A stretch of 44,164 nucleotides of DNA, taken from positions 1 through 44,164 of the forward strand of contig DCDD01000049.1 in assembly GCA_002316235.1 (NCBI GenBank), read 5' to 3'. The notes under the pieces were generated by a model. The model was not told where the DNA came from. It saw only the letters and a program-made list of their open reading frames with translations, and ran no database searches. Positions 18,301 to 25,664 of the stretch are shown here, in pieces. Each line of letters opens with the position of its first letter. Positions within the stretch are counted from its first letter, which is position 1. The translations under genes were made by a program, and so were the position numbers. The stretch comes from Bacteroidales bacterium UBA1064. GTDB lineage: Bacteria > Bacteroidota > Bacteroidia > Bacteroidales > Tenuifilaceae.

Positions 18301-18685
18301 GATTGGTTGGTTCGGAAAAGTAGCTAATAAATTTTCCGGTTGCCCGCTCATAGCGGCTTAACCCCGATAGTGTGGCAACCCAAATATCGCCATTTTTGTC
18401 CTCAGCTATTGATTTAACGAAGTTGTTGCAAAGGCTCAATGAATCTAAAGGGTTGTTGCTAAAAGTAGTGAACTGGTAGCCATCATATAGGCAAAGGCCG
18501 CTATGGGTTCCAAGCCATAAAAATCCCTTTGAATCCTGAATTAAACAGCTAACATAGGTTTGGGGCAGGCCATTGTTAGCATCGAACACTTCAACCTCTG
18601 TTTTTTGAGCAAAAAGTTCACCTCCGCCTTTTATAAAAAAAAGCAGCACCGGCAACAAGCATTTAAAAACAGCTTTACATCTCAT
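15359..18685 (-). CDS. Two-component-type propeller sensor with Y_Y_Y domain and SpoIIE (PP2C) phosphatase output
   Basis: The 1108-residue protein has a signal peptide (1 to about 26), then repeated propeller blades (about 30-690) marked by recurring motifs such as GFLWLGT, GDIWVAT, GRIWVGT and GNFWVGT. A Y_Y_Y domain (about 710-785) precedes one membrane helix (795-814). A coiled coil (about 815-850) links to a cytosolic SpoIIE-type PP2C phosphatase with the metal-binding aspartates Asp891 (SGDFYW), Asp908 (VDCTGHG) and the DD of DDILVIG (1094-1095). It likely senses an envelope signal and dephosphorylates a Ser/Thr-phosphorylated target such as an anti-sigma antagonist. No such partner is encoded nearby. 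A weak promoter (TTTG, then TATATTAG) lies just upstream. Confidence 0.87.
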   Translation of the reverse strand: MRCKAVFKCLLPVLLFFIKGGGELFAQKTEVEVFDANNGLPQTYVSCLIQDSKGFLWLGTHSGLCLYDGYQFTTFSNNPLDSLSLCNNFVKSIAEDKNGDIWVATLSGLSRYERATGKFISYFSEPTNPASLAGDKIYYVYVDREKNLWVHTPGTLNLYSYKSNDFTRFNYFNDLFTQPVETDIYPIYEDLQGRIWVGTKDGLMLFDRERMLFKRYSSRISYPYSIYGNRVQAIYEDSRGNFWVGTDKGLNLFNFKLQRFYPVGAGIDENDAVRFIFEDSRSTLLLGMESGVARLHSSTEKVEQLQNFYSKSSKILPIGISAILKDKSGITWVASRTGLIKINPFSQRFKGYSRDNLGNPLFSNNIIASVFEDSSGKLWVGTWGRGLFIFNPKTGENLRYCKSSPIYRLPNDFAHTVFQTRKGEILVGTRNGVFVYDQRSRQFSNFFASRHVSVGNIFVDNRVYSIDEDSAGNLWFATAIGLHCLSGNRLHSYYSRRGDSIFLPSNLIFDVLAGKQGEVWVATANGLSRISDDCSSVINITVMTDSAGQGQQPLGEVYCLHQLSNGAILAGTSNGLVSVNLLKGSKNLYFENLIIPSISARAIEEDVKGNFWLSTSKGITCYNPSTGQLASYTSDDGLLGNEFNLLSSFQSPSGTIYFGGMQGISYFHPDSVMLNSHIPPLSFTKISLASVSSTKNIHPFGIDEVRIPQGFSSLTIEFSALDFNHPEKNLYRYRLQGPGSSKWVELGNKHSITLTNFREGVFRLEVMGANSDCVWTTEPLSLRIIVVAPFWRSRIAYTVYALLLLFVLIAYGSYRRRNSLRIKRLLAEREDVMAKLELQKEELENKNKNITDSIHYAKRIQDAMLPTVDMFKSHIPNSFILFKPKDIVSGDFYWVKETDSKCFVAVVDCTGHGVPGAFMSIIGIELLRNITEVEAVEDTAEVLNRLSASVHETFSSVSYPNESGLKVKDGMDVTFCTFDKQYDIMQFTGAFSDLYIIRDGNIIEVKGDRFSVGMADDAGRYMFSSSYIPLMPDDMIYLFTDGYVDQFGGPEGKKFKFRRFRRLLLNIYRLPLETQQKILEESITEWMGGQEQVDDILVIGIRTPTKAK

Positions 18686-18907
18686 GGTACCCGCTAATAT
18701 ACTTATTTTTCAGCATAACAAAACTAGGCTTGAATTTATCAGGATGATAACCACCTGGCCCAAGTAGTAGCCTATATCCTGCAGCATTAAACGGTACTCC
18801 TGAGGAAATTTTAAGCGGATGCTCAGCGCTAACTCAGAAACAGTAAGTTGAATGCAGCTATGAGTTCCAAAAAAGTGATCGTGGTGAAGCCATATCAATG
18901 TAAAAGT

Positions 18908-20806
18908 TCAGCTGTTGAGCTTTACCACCGGCCCTTCACCAGCCACAAGGGGTAAAAGCTGTTTCGAGGGGGATTCAACCATTCCGCCAATTCCATATTT
19001 TTCCCACTGTTTGTTTACGTGGTCAACCACCTCCCGGCTCATGGCCACAACATTTGGCCATTCGCGCTTAAAATTATCCTGAGGGTATGCCTTGCGGGTG
19101 CCATCAACTCCAACTCGGGCTGGGTAACCATCGTTCAGGTTGAGTATGAAGACATCTCTTATCGGGTCGATGTTACTTGAAGCAAACCATGTTAGCATAG
19201 ACAAATCGGTAACAGCATCACCCATGTCAACGGCAACCATAGCCCTTAATCCAGCCAACTCCTGGCAACGGAAAAGTTGCTGCATATAGGATTTTACATT
19301 TGTTACGGCTTGCTTATCAACAGAAATGATAAGAATGGAAATTCCCCTGTTGAGAAGATTCAGGTTGAAATTTTTCACCCTGGAAGTTTCCCTTTCAAGT
19401 AACTCCTTTACATCATTGATGCTAATTTGAAGGTGGGGCATAACAACCGTTTGGTTGGTGGCATCAATAAAGAGTTTGCTTCCAAATGCCTGTGTAGGAG
19501 TAGCATGGTCAAGGATATCGAGAGGCCCCTTACCAAACATTAAATCCCTTTCGGGGTCAACAAAGTTAACAAGGGAGTGAAGTATTTGGTCGGCATTTGT
19601 AAGGTCTATGTCTTTTGGCAAAGCAACCAGTAGCTTATTAAACATCATCTGCCCTGCGCCCCAGATTGCATTCATTATTTTGTATGCCTGGCCAGGGTAG
19701 TAATCCCTGAACTTAACTAAAGCAATGTTATGAGCAGTGCCTTCCACCGGAAGAGCCAAATCCTCCAGCTCCGGTAGCATTGTAATTCTCAGAGGCTGTA
19801 AAAATATTCGTTCGGTTGCCTTGGCAATATAGGCATCCTCCATGGGAGGCACACCAACCAGGGTAGCAGGATAAACCGCATCCCTGCGATGGGTAATGCA
19901 GGTTAAGTGAAAACGGGGGTACCAGTCGGCAAGAGAGTAGAAACCGGTATGATCGCCGAATGGCCCCTCCCATGCAAGTTCTTCCGTTGGATCGACAAAT
20001 CCCTCCAGTACAAAATCCACATCCTCAGGGACTTCTAAATCTACCGTCAGGCACTTGACCAGCTTAACCTTTTTTTTTCGTAGAAAACCCGCAAGTAAGT
20101 ACTCATCCATGTTATCAGGCATTGGGGCCGTGGCAGCATAGGTATAAACAGGATCTCCACCAAGCGCAACGGCAACAGGCATGCGCTTGCCTAATTTTTT
20201 GTAGGCTTCAAAATGTCGAGCTCCAACTTTATGCTGATGCCAATGCATCCCTGTATGTTTTGGGTCGAAAACCTGCATGCGGTACATTCCCACGTTACGA
20301 ATACCGGTGAAGGGGTCTTTTGTATTTACCATGGGTAGGGTGATGAAACGCCCACCGTCAAAAGGCCAGCACTGCATAACGGGTAGCAGGTTGATATTAG
20401 GCTCGGCGTGGACAACCTCCTGGCAAGCACCCCTCGAGCTGATTTGAGCGGGAAGCCAAGCCGAGAGCTTACCTAGCGTTGGAATTGTGCCAAGCTTCTC
20501 CCAAATGTTTGTTTTGGGCCCGGCCAACTCGGCAAAGAGTTTATTAATATCGGAGCCAACATCGTCGAGCCCAGAAACGCCCAAGGCCAAACAAATTCGG
20601 TTTATAGAACCCAAAGCATTGGTAAGCACTGGAAAAGATGTCCCTGTATTCTCGAACAGGAGCGCTTTACCCCCGTTGGGTTGCTTGGACATCCTGTCGG
20701 TAATCTCGGCTATTTCCAGCACAGGGTCAACAAAAGCTGAAATTCTTATCAGCTCGTTTTGCTCCTCGAGCTTATTGATAAAGTGGTGTAACGATTTATA
20801 GGCCAT
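18908..20806 (-). CDS. UbiD family decarboxylase
   Basis: The 632-residue cytosolic enzyme belongs to the prenylated-FMN-dependent decarboxylases. Conserved blocks are NVGMYRMQVFD (Arg176, cofactor site), HWHQHKVGARHF, VLEGFVDP (Glu268) and WEGPFGDHTGFY (Glu280), which supply the Arg and Glu residues of the active site. It is longer than E. coli UbiD (about 500 residues) because of an added C-terminal part, as in the Bacteroidota proteins often named menaquinone biosynthesis decarboxylases. The real substrate is not shown by sequence, and no ubiX is in the window. It starts 24 bases behind the eno terminator, with no recognisable promoter of its own. Confidence 0.85.
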   Translation of the reverse strand: MAYKSLHHFINKLEEQNELIRISAFVDPVLEIAEITDRMSKQPNGGKALLFENTGTSFPVLTNALGSINRICLALGVSGLDDVGSDINKLFAELAGPKTNIWEKLGTIPTLGKLSAWLPAQISSRGACQEVVHAEPNINLLPVMQCWPFDGGRFITLPMVNTKDPFTGIRNVGMYRMQVFDPKHTGMHWHQHKVGARHFEAYKKLGKRMPVAVALGGDPVYTYAATAPMPDNMDEYLLAGFLRKKKVKLVKCLTVDLEVPEDVDFVLEGFVDPTEELAWEGPFGDHTGFYSLADWYPRFHLTCITHRRDAVYPATLVGVPPMEDAYIAKATERIFLQPLRITMLPELEDLALPVEGTAHNIALVKFRDYYPGQAYKIMNAIWGAGQMMFNKLLVALPKDIDLTNADQILHSLVNFVDPERDLMFGKGPLDILDHATPTQAFGSKLFIDATNQTVVMPHLQISINDVKELLERETSRVKNFNLNLLNRGISILIISVDKQAVTNVKSYMQQLFRCQELAGLRAMVAVDMGDAVTDLSMLTWFASSNIDPIRDVFILNLNDGYPARVGVDGTRKAYPQDNFKREWPNVVAMSREVVDHVNKQWEKYGIGGMVESPSKQLLPLVAGEGPVVKLNS

Positions 20807-20829
20807 ATCAAAATTTTGCCAATAAATTT

Positions 20830-20862
20830 AAAAAAAGGGGTTGGATGTTAATCCGAACCCCT
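20830..20862 (-). terminator. Intrinsic terminator between eno and the UbiD gene
   Basis: On the minus strand AGGGGTTcGGAT pairs with ATCCAACCCCT (one bulged C, loop TAAC) and is followed by seven T's (20830-20836). The next start codon is only 24 bases further on. Confidence 0.9.
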
Positions 20863-20887
20863 CGATTTAATTTTTAGAAAGCAACCG

Positions 20888-22180
20888 TTACTTTTTAATG
20901 TACTTAAAGTTACGACCGGGGTAAATAGCAGAAGGACCCAGCATTTCTTCAATACGAAGGAGTTGGTTGTACTTGGCAATTCTATCGGAGCGTGATGCGG
21001 AGCCAGTTTTAATTAAGCCTGTATTCAGGGCAACAGCCAAATGTGCAATTGCAGTATCTTCGGTTTCACCCGAACGGTGGCTAATAATAGCCGTCATGGC
21101 ATGAGTATCGGCAAGCCTTACAGCGTTGATTGTCTCGGTTAGGGTGCCAATCTGGTTAACCTTAACAAGGATACTGTTGGCAACTCCCTCGTCAATTCCC
21201 TTCTGGAGACGTTCCACGTTGGTAACGAAAAGATCGTCGCCCACGAGTTGAATCTTACTACCAAGGGTATCGGTCATCAGCTTCCAACCGCTCCAGTCGT
21301 CCTCGGCCATTCCATCCTCAATCGAAATGATTGGGTACCTCGTTACCCAATCTTTCCAGTAGCCAACCATTTGGGCAGGAGTAAGCTTATCGCCGCTAGA
21401 CTTATGCAGGTGGTAAACATTTTCTTCGGGCAGGTAGTACTCTGAGGAGGCCGGGTCGAGTGCAATAAAAACATCCTCACCCGGGCGGTAACCTGCATTT
21501 TCGATAGCTTGCAAAATTACCTTTACAGCTTCCTCGTTCGATTTTAGGTTGGGTGCAAATCCACCTTCGTCGCCAACATTGGTTGAATATCCAAGTTTTT
21601 TTAGCACGTTTTTCAGGTTATGAAAAACTTCGGCACCCATGCGAATAGCCTCGCTAAAGGACTCAGCCCCAACCGGCATGATCATGAACTCCTGAAAATC
21701 AATGCTATTATCGGCATGAGATCCGCCGTTAAGGATATTCATCATCGGAATGGGCAATGTTCTGGCATTTACACCGCCCACATATCTGAAAAAGGGCTGT
21801 GTGGTCATCTGGGCGGCAGCCTGAGCAACGGCCAGGGATACTCCGAGAATTGCGTTGGCCCCGAGGTTTCCCTTGTTGGGAGTTCCATCGAGCTTTATCA
21901 TGGCCTCGTCAATTTCCTGCTGGTCCAACACGTGCATGCCGACAATTTCTTCCGAAATGGTTGTATTCACATTGTTAACGGCTTTAAGCACGCCTTTGCC
22001 AAGATATCGTCCTTTGTCACCATCACGAAGCTCTACTGCCTCGTGAACACCTGTAGATGCGCCACTAGGCACAGCGGCTCTACCAAAGTAACCACTTTCG
22101 GTTAAAACATCCACCTCAACAGTAGGATTTCCTCTGGAATCGAGAATTTCCCTTGCGTGAATACTAACAATCTGTCCCAT
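20888..22180 (-). CDS. eno: Enolase (phosphopyruvate hydratase)
   Basis: The 430-residue glycolytic enzyme interconverts 2-phosphoglycerate and phosphoenolpyruvate in the cytosol. The N-terminus carries the family block AREILDSRGNPTVEVDV, and the barrel shows SIEDGMAEDDW, QLVGDDLFVTN (metal ligand Asp), ILVKVNQIGTLTET (catalytic Lys) and the C-terminal signature SHRSGETEDT. The length is typical. It follows rplQ in the same direction, 90 bases downstream with a terminator in between, so it probably depends on read-through from the ribosomal operon or a promoter inside rplQ. It is closed by its own terminator. Confidence 0.98.
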   Translation of the reverse strand: MGQIVSIHAREILDSRGNPTVEVDVLTESGYFGRAAVPSGASTGVHEAVELRDGDKGRYLGKGVLKAVNNVNTTISEEIVGMHVLDQQEIDEAMIKLDGTPNKGNLGANAILGVSLAVAQAAAQMTTQPFFRYVGGVNARTLPIPMMNILNGGSHADNSIDFQEFMIMPVGAESFSEAIRMGAEVFHNLKNVLKKLGYSTNVGDEGGFAPNLKSNEEAVKVILQAIENAGYRPGEDVFIALDPASSEYYLPEENVYHLHKSSGDKLTPAQMVGYWKDWVTRYPIISIEDGMAEDDWSGWKLMTDTLGSKIQLVGDDLFVTNVERLQKGIDEGVANSILVKVNQIGTLTETINAVRLADTHAMTAIISHRSGETEDTAIAHLAVALNTGLIKTGSASRSDRIAKYNQLLRIEEMLGPSAIYPGRNFKYIKK

Positions 22181-22209
22181 AGTTTATTTTTTTAAGTTGA
22201 TGATTTAGA

Positions 22210-22243
22210 TAAAAAAGGGGATAAAGCAAGCTGCTCATCCCCC
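22210..22243 (-). terminator. Intrinsic terminator after rplQ
   Basis: On the minus strand GGGGAT and ATCCCC close a hairpin (22217-22242) with an inner AGCA/TGCT stem, followed by six T's (22211-22216). It marks the end of the alpha operon and lies 31 bases before the eno start codon. Confidence 0.85.
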
Positions 22244-22269
22244 ACCCTGATAGTATGTTGCTAGCTTCG

Positions 22270-22803
22270 CTACTCTGATATTTTTTCTTCAGAAATTTCT
22301 CCTTCCGAAGGTATCTCGGAATTAACTTCGCTAGTAGCTGATTTAGGGGATTCAACCACAGGTGTTTCCTCCTTTTTAGCTCTTGATCCACCCCTACGGG
22401 TTCTTTTGGCTTCCGTTTTACCTGCTGATTCTTTAACATAATTGGTGTTATAGTCAACCAGCTCAATAATGCACATATCGGCATTATCGCCCAGCCGGGT
22501 TCCGGTTTTAAGAATACGGGTGTATCCTCCGGGTCTATCGGCTACCTTTTGCGAAACCTCCCTAAAAAGTTCAGTTACAGCGTACTTATTCTGCAGGTAG
22601 CTGAAAACAACGCGTCTGGAATGAGTGGTATCGTTTTTACTTTTTGTTATCAGGGGCTCAACATAGATTCTTAAAGCTTTGGCTTTGGCCACAGTAGTGT
22701 TGATGCGCTTATGCAGTATCAACGAGGAGGCCATATTTGAAAGCATTGCTTTACGGTGAGCGCTTGTACGGCTTAAATGGTTTACTTTCCTGTTGTGTCT
22801 CAT
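22270..22803 (-). CDS. rplQ: Large ribosomal subunit protein bL17
   Basis: The 177-residue protein lines the exit-tunnel region of the large subunit. The first ~115 residues match L17 (MRHNRKVNHL, RTSAHRKAML, GGYTRILKTG). They are followed by a 55-60 residue tail, first Lys/Arg-rich and then acidic and Ser/Glu-rich, absent from E. coli L17; tails of this kind occur in Bacteroidota. It is the last gene of the ribosomal run, six bases behind rpoA, and a terminator follows. Confidence 0.97.
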   Translation of the reverse strand: MRHNRKVNHLSRTSAHRKAMLSNMASSLILHKRINTTVAKAKALRIYVEPLITKSKNDTTHSRRVVFSYLQNKYAVTELFREVSQKVADRPGGYTRILKTGTRLGDNADMCIIELVDYNTNYVKESAGKTEAKRTRRGGSRAKKEETPVVESPKSATSEVNSEIPSEGEISEEKISE

Positions 22804-22809
22804 CGCGAT

Positions 22810-23802
22810 TTAATCCTTATCCAGTTTATACTTAGAAATATCCATACCAAATGATAGGTTGAGCCCGTCGAGCAGGTCTTCAAGCTCGGTAAGTGATTTC
22901 TTGCCGAAGTTTCTAAACTTGAGCAGGTCATTTTTATTGTACCTGACAAGGTCGCCAAGAGTTTCAACATCAGCAGCTTTAAGACAGTTGAGTGCACGAA
23001 CGGAAAGGTCGAGGTCAACCAGCTTCTGCTTCAGCATTTGACGCATGTGGAGAGCCTCCTCATCAAACTCTTCGGTTTCAAACTTATCCTCGGTTTCGAG
23101 GGTAATTTTCTCGTCGGAGAAGAGCATGAAGTGGTAAATAAGGATTTTGGCAGCCTCCTTTAATGCATCCTTGGGGTGAATAGAACCGTCGGTATCAATC
23201 TCGATAACAAGCTTCTCGTAGTCAGTCTTTTGTTCAACCCTGTAATTCTCAACGGAATACTTAACATTGCGAATGGGGGTGTGAATGGAGTCGATGGGGA
23301 TAATGCCGAATTCAGCATCCTCAGGTTTATTCTCCTCGGCAGGTATGTATCCACGTCCTTTACCAATGTGAACATCTACTTCGATTTTCACATCTGGCTC
23401 CATTCTGCAGATTACCAGCTCCGGGTTTAACACCTTAAAACCTGATAAAAAGTTGGAAAGGTATCCAGCTTTGAACTGGTTTTGCCCGGTGATGGTGATG
23501 GTTACCTTTTCCTCATCCATTCCATCTACAATACGCTTAAAGCGTATTTGCTTCAGGTTGAGAATAATTTCGGTAACATCCTCCATAACACCTGGTATGG
23601 TTGAAAACTCGTGGTCAACACCACGAATTCGTATCCAGGTGATGGCGTACCCTTCGAGCGAGGAAAGCAAAATTCGCCTTAAAGCGTTGCCCACCGTGAT
23701 ACCATAGCCTGGCTCAAGAGGACGGAACTCAAAAGTACCGGTTGTGCCGGTAGATTCGAGCATTATAACCTTATCGGGTTTTTGAAATGCCAGTATTGCC
23801 AT
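22810..23802 (-). CDS. rpoA: RNA polymerase subunit alpha
   Basis: The 330-residue subunit nucleates polymerase assembly through its N-terminal domain (about 1-230, with LEPGYGITVGNALRRILLSS) and contacts regulators and upstream DNA through the C-terminal domain (about 250-320, with SVRALNCLKAADVETLGDL and FRNFGKKSLTEL). It lies between rpsD and rplQ, 16 and 6 bases from them, the standard alpha-operon order. The length matches Bacteroidota RpoA. Confidence 0.98.
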   Translation of the reverse strand: MAILAFQKPDKVIMLESTGTTGTFEFRPLEPGYGITVGNALRRILLSSLEGYAITWIRIRGVDHEFSTIPGVMEDVTEIILNLKQIRFKRIVDGMDEEKVTITITGQNQFKAGYLSNFLSGFKVLNPELVICRMEPDVKIEVDVHIGKGRGYIPAEENKPEDAEFGIIPIDSIHTPIRNVKYSVENYRVEQKTDYEKLVIEIDTDGSIHPKDALKEAAKILIYHFMLFSDEKITLETEDKFETEEFDEEALHMRQMLKQKLVDLDLSVRALNCLKAADVETLGDLVRYNKNDLLKFRNFGKKSLTELEDLLDGLNLSFGMDISKYKLDKD

Positions 23803-23818
23803 TATGGTATGGGTTAGA

Positions 23819-24427
23819 TTACTTAGAGTAAAGTTCTACAATTAGCTGTTCCTTAATATTCTCAGGAATTTCAGACCGTTCTGGGACATTAAGAAATTTT
23901 CCGTACATCTCGTCCTTATTCCACTCCAGCCATGAGTATCGGGTGTTATGACTACCTGCCAGCGAATCGGAAATAATCTCGAGCGACTTGGACTTTTCGC
24001 GAACACCTATTATATCTCCAGCCTTAACGTGGTAGGAGGGGATATTAACCACCGATCCATTCACGGTAACGTGCTTGTGGCCAACCAGCTGGCGAGCAGC
24101 TGCCCTGGTAGGAGCTATACCCAACCTGTAAACTACATTGTCGAGCCGTGATTCGAGAAGTTGAAGTAGAATCTCACCGGTAATACCTTTTGAGCGTGCA
24201 GCCTTTTTAAATGTATTCAAAAATTGACGCTCTAAAAGTCCATAGGTGTACTTCGCTTTTTGTTTCTCCTGAAGTTGAACTCCGTATTCAGATTGCTTTT
24301 TCCTTTTTTTCATTAACCCATGCATACCGGGAGGATAATTTTTCTTTTCAAAATACTTATCCGGTCCTAAAATGGGTTCCCCGAATTTACGGGCAATTTT
24401 CGTGCTGGGTCCTGTATATCTTGCCAT
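23819..24427 (-). CDS. rpsD: Small ribosomal subunit protein uS4
   Basis: The 202-residue primary 16S rRNA-binding protein shows the start MARYTGP, the block NYPPGMHG, and the S4 RNA-binding domain RLDNVVYRLGIAPTRAAARQ (about 91-150). The N-terminal region lacks zinc-binding cysteines. In many bacteria S4 represses its own operon; no leader structure is evident here. The gap to rpsK is 44 bases, one of the longest in this part of the operon, with no promoter seen. Confidence 0.98.
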   Translation of the reverse strand: MARYTGPSTKIARKFGEPILGPDKYFEKKNYPPGMHGLMKKRKKQSEYGVQLQEKQKAKYTYGLLERQFLNTFKKAARSKGITGEILLQLLESRLDNVVYRLGIAPTRAAARQLVGHKHVTVNGSVVNIPSYHVKAGDIIGVREKSKSLEIISDSLAGSHNTRYSWLEWNKDEMYGKFLNVPERSEIPENIKEQLIVELYSK

Positions 24428-24471
24428 TCCTTTAAAATTATTTATTTCTGTAATTCCGTTCAGTAAAAGAA

Positions 24472-24861
24472 TTATACCCTGCGGCGTTTTGGAGGCCGGC
24501 AGCCGTTATGGGGTAAAGGAGTAACATCTACGATTTCGGTTACCTCAATGCCAGCAGCGTTAATAGTTCGTATAGCTGATTCACGACCTGCTCCGGGTCC
24601 TTTTACAAATACCTTAACTTTACGCAGCCCCATGTCATAGGCTACCTTAGCACAATCGGTAGCAGCAGTTTGGCCGGCATAGGGGGTGTTTTTCTTTGAG
24701 CCCTTAAATCCCATTTTCCCTGCCGATGACCAGGAAATTACTTCTCCTGTGCTGTTTGTCAGCGTAATAATAATATTGTTGAATGAAGAATGTATGTGTG
24801 CCTGTCCAACCGGATCAACCTTAACAACTTTCTTCTTTGAAGATACTCTCTTGTTTGCCAT
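24472..24861 (-). CDS. rpsK: Small ribosomal subunit protein uS11
   Basis: The 129-residue platform protein shows AHIHSSFNNIIITLT, GFKGSKKNTPYAGQ, VKGPGAGRESAIR and the C-terminal PHNGCRPPKRRRV, all diagnostic. The length matches the family. It follows rpsM by 15 bases and precedes rpsD, as in other alpha operons. Confidence 0.98.
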   Translation of the reverse strand: MANKRVSSKKKVVKVDPVGQAHIHSSFNNIIITLTNSTGEVISWSSAGKMGFKGSKKNTPYAGQTAATDCAKVAYDMGLRKVKVFVKGPGAGRESAIRTINAAGIEVTEIVDVTPLPHNGCRPPKRRRV

Positions 24862-24876
24862 AGTTTGTACACAATA

Positions 24877-25254
24877 TTATTTGGTTGCTTTCTTCTTGTT
24901 GGCAACAGTTTTTTTACGGCCCTTTCGAGTGCGGGCGTTATTCTTGGTTGACTGGCCTCTAACAGGCAAACCAAGACGGTGGCGAATTCCACGGTAGCAA
25001 CCAATGTCCATTAAGCGTTTAATGTTCATCTGCACCATTGAGCGAAGCTCGCCTTCTACTTTATACTCTTCGTTCAAAATGGTTCTAATGGCGTTGAGCT
25101 CATTGTCATCCCATTCGGACACCTTCTTATCGTAGCTAATTCCCGCCTTATCAAGAATCCTGCGCGAGCTGCTTCGGCCTATCCCGTAAATGTAGGTTAG
25201 CGCAACTTCACCACGCTTATTTTTCGGCAAATCAACACCAACTATTCGTGCCAT
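24877..25254 (-). CDS. rpsM: Small ribosomal subunit protein uS13
   Basis: The 125-residue head protein contacts the P-site tRNA and the large subunit through bridges. It begins MARIVGVDLP and shows the helix-hairpin region LTYIYGIGRSSSRRIL and the tail RGIRHRLGLPVRGQ then KNNARTRKGRKK. It lies 43 bases behind rpmJ. The Lys-rich last 15 residues are a little longer than in E. coli. Confidence 0.98.
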   Translation of the reverse strand: MARIVGVDLPKNKRGEVALTYIYGIGRSSSRRILDKAGISYDKKVSEWDDNELNAIRTILNEEYKVEGELRSMVQMNIKRLMDIGCYRGIRHRLGLPVRGQSTKNNARTRKGRKKTVANKKKATK

Positions 25255-25297
25255 ACCTGATTTCTTAAAAAATTTTTAGACTGCAAAATTAAACAAT

Positions 25298-25414
25298 TTA
25301 TCCTTGACGCTGCTTGAACTTAGGATTTTTTTTATTAATCACGTACAAGCGGCCTTTTCGCCTGACTATTTTACAATCGTCGCTGCGCTTCTTGATTGAG
25401 GTTCTTACTTTCAT
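25298..25414 (-). CDS. rpmJ: Large ribosomal subunit protein bL36, zinc-free type
   Basis: This 38-residue gene is easily missed because of its size. The translation starts MKVRTSIKKR, continues CKIVRRKGRLYVI and ends KFKQRQG, the typical L36 frame. Compared with the zinc-ribbon form the ligands at positions 11, 27 and 33 are Ser, Asn and Phe, and only Cys14 remains, so it cannot bind zinc in the usual way. It lies between infA and rpsM, the classic place. An AAAGGAG stretch directly abuts the ATG. Confidence 0.97.
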   Translation of the reverse strand: MKVRTSIKKRSDDCKIVRRKGRLYVINKKNPKFKQRQG

Positions 25415-25433
25415 CTCCTTTGATAATTTAAGT

Positions 25434-25652
25434 TTACTTATACCTAAATGTTATGCGTCCTTTGGTTAAATCATAGGGCGACATCTCCACTCTAACCTTA
25501 TCGCCGGGTAGTATTTTGATGTAGTGCATGCGCATTTTACCCGATATATGCGCAATAATAACATGGCCGTTGTCAAGCTCCACCCGAAACATTGCGTTTG
25601 ACAATGCCTCAACTATGGTTCCATCTTTTTCTATTGCCGGTTGTTTCGACAT
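25434..25652 (-). CDS. infA: Translation initiation factor IF-1
   Basis: The 72-residue OB-fold protein binds the ribosomal A site during initiation with IF-2 and IF-3. It begins MSKQPAIEKDGTIVEAL and shows AMFRVELDNGHVIIAHISGK, MRMHYIKILPGDKVRVE and the C-terminal DLTKGRITFRYK. The length is exactly that of most bacterial IF-1 proteins. It lies 12 bases behind map and 19 before rpmJ. Confidence 0.98.
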   Translation of the reverse strand: MSKQPAIEKDGTIVEALSNAMFRVELDNGHVIIAHISGKMRMHYIKILPGDKVRVEMSPYDLTKGRITFRYK

Positions 25653-25664
25653 CCGCTCGCCTTA

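Noticed and set aside
18710..18898. 62-codon minus-strand frame between the UbiD gene and the SpoIIE sensor gene
   Set aside because: It resembles no family, has no promoter or start signal and ends in chance-like hydrophobic sequence.
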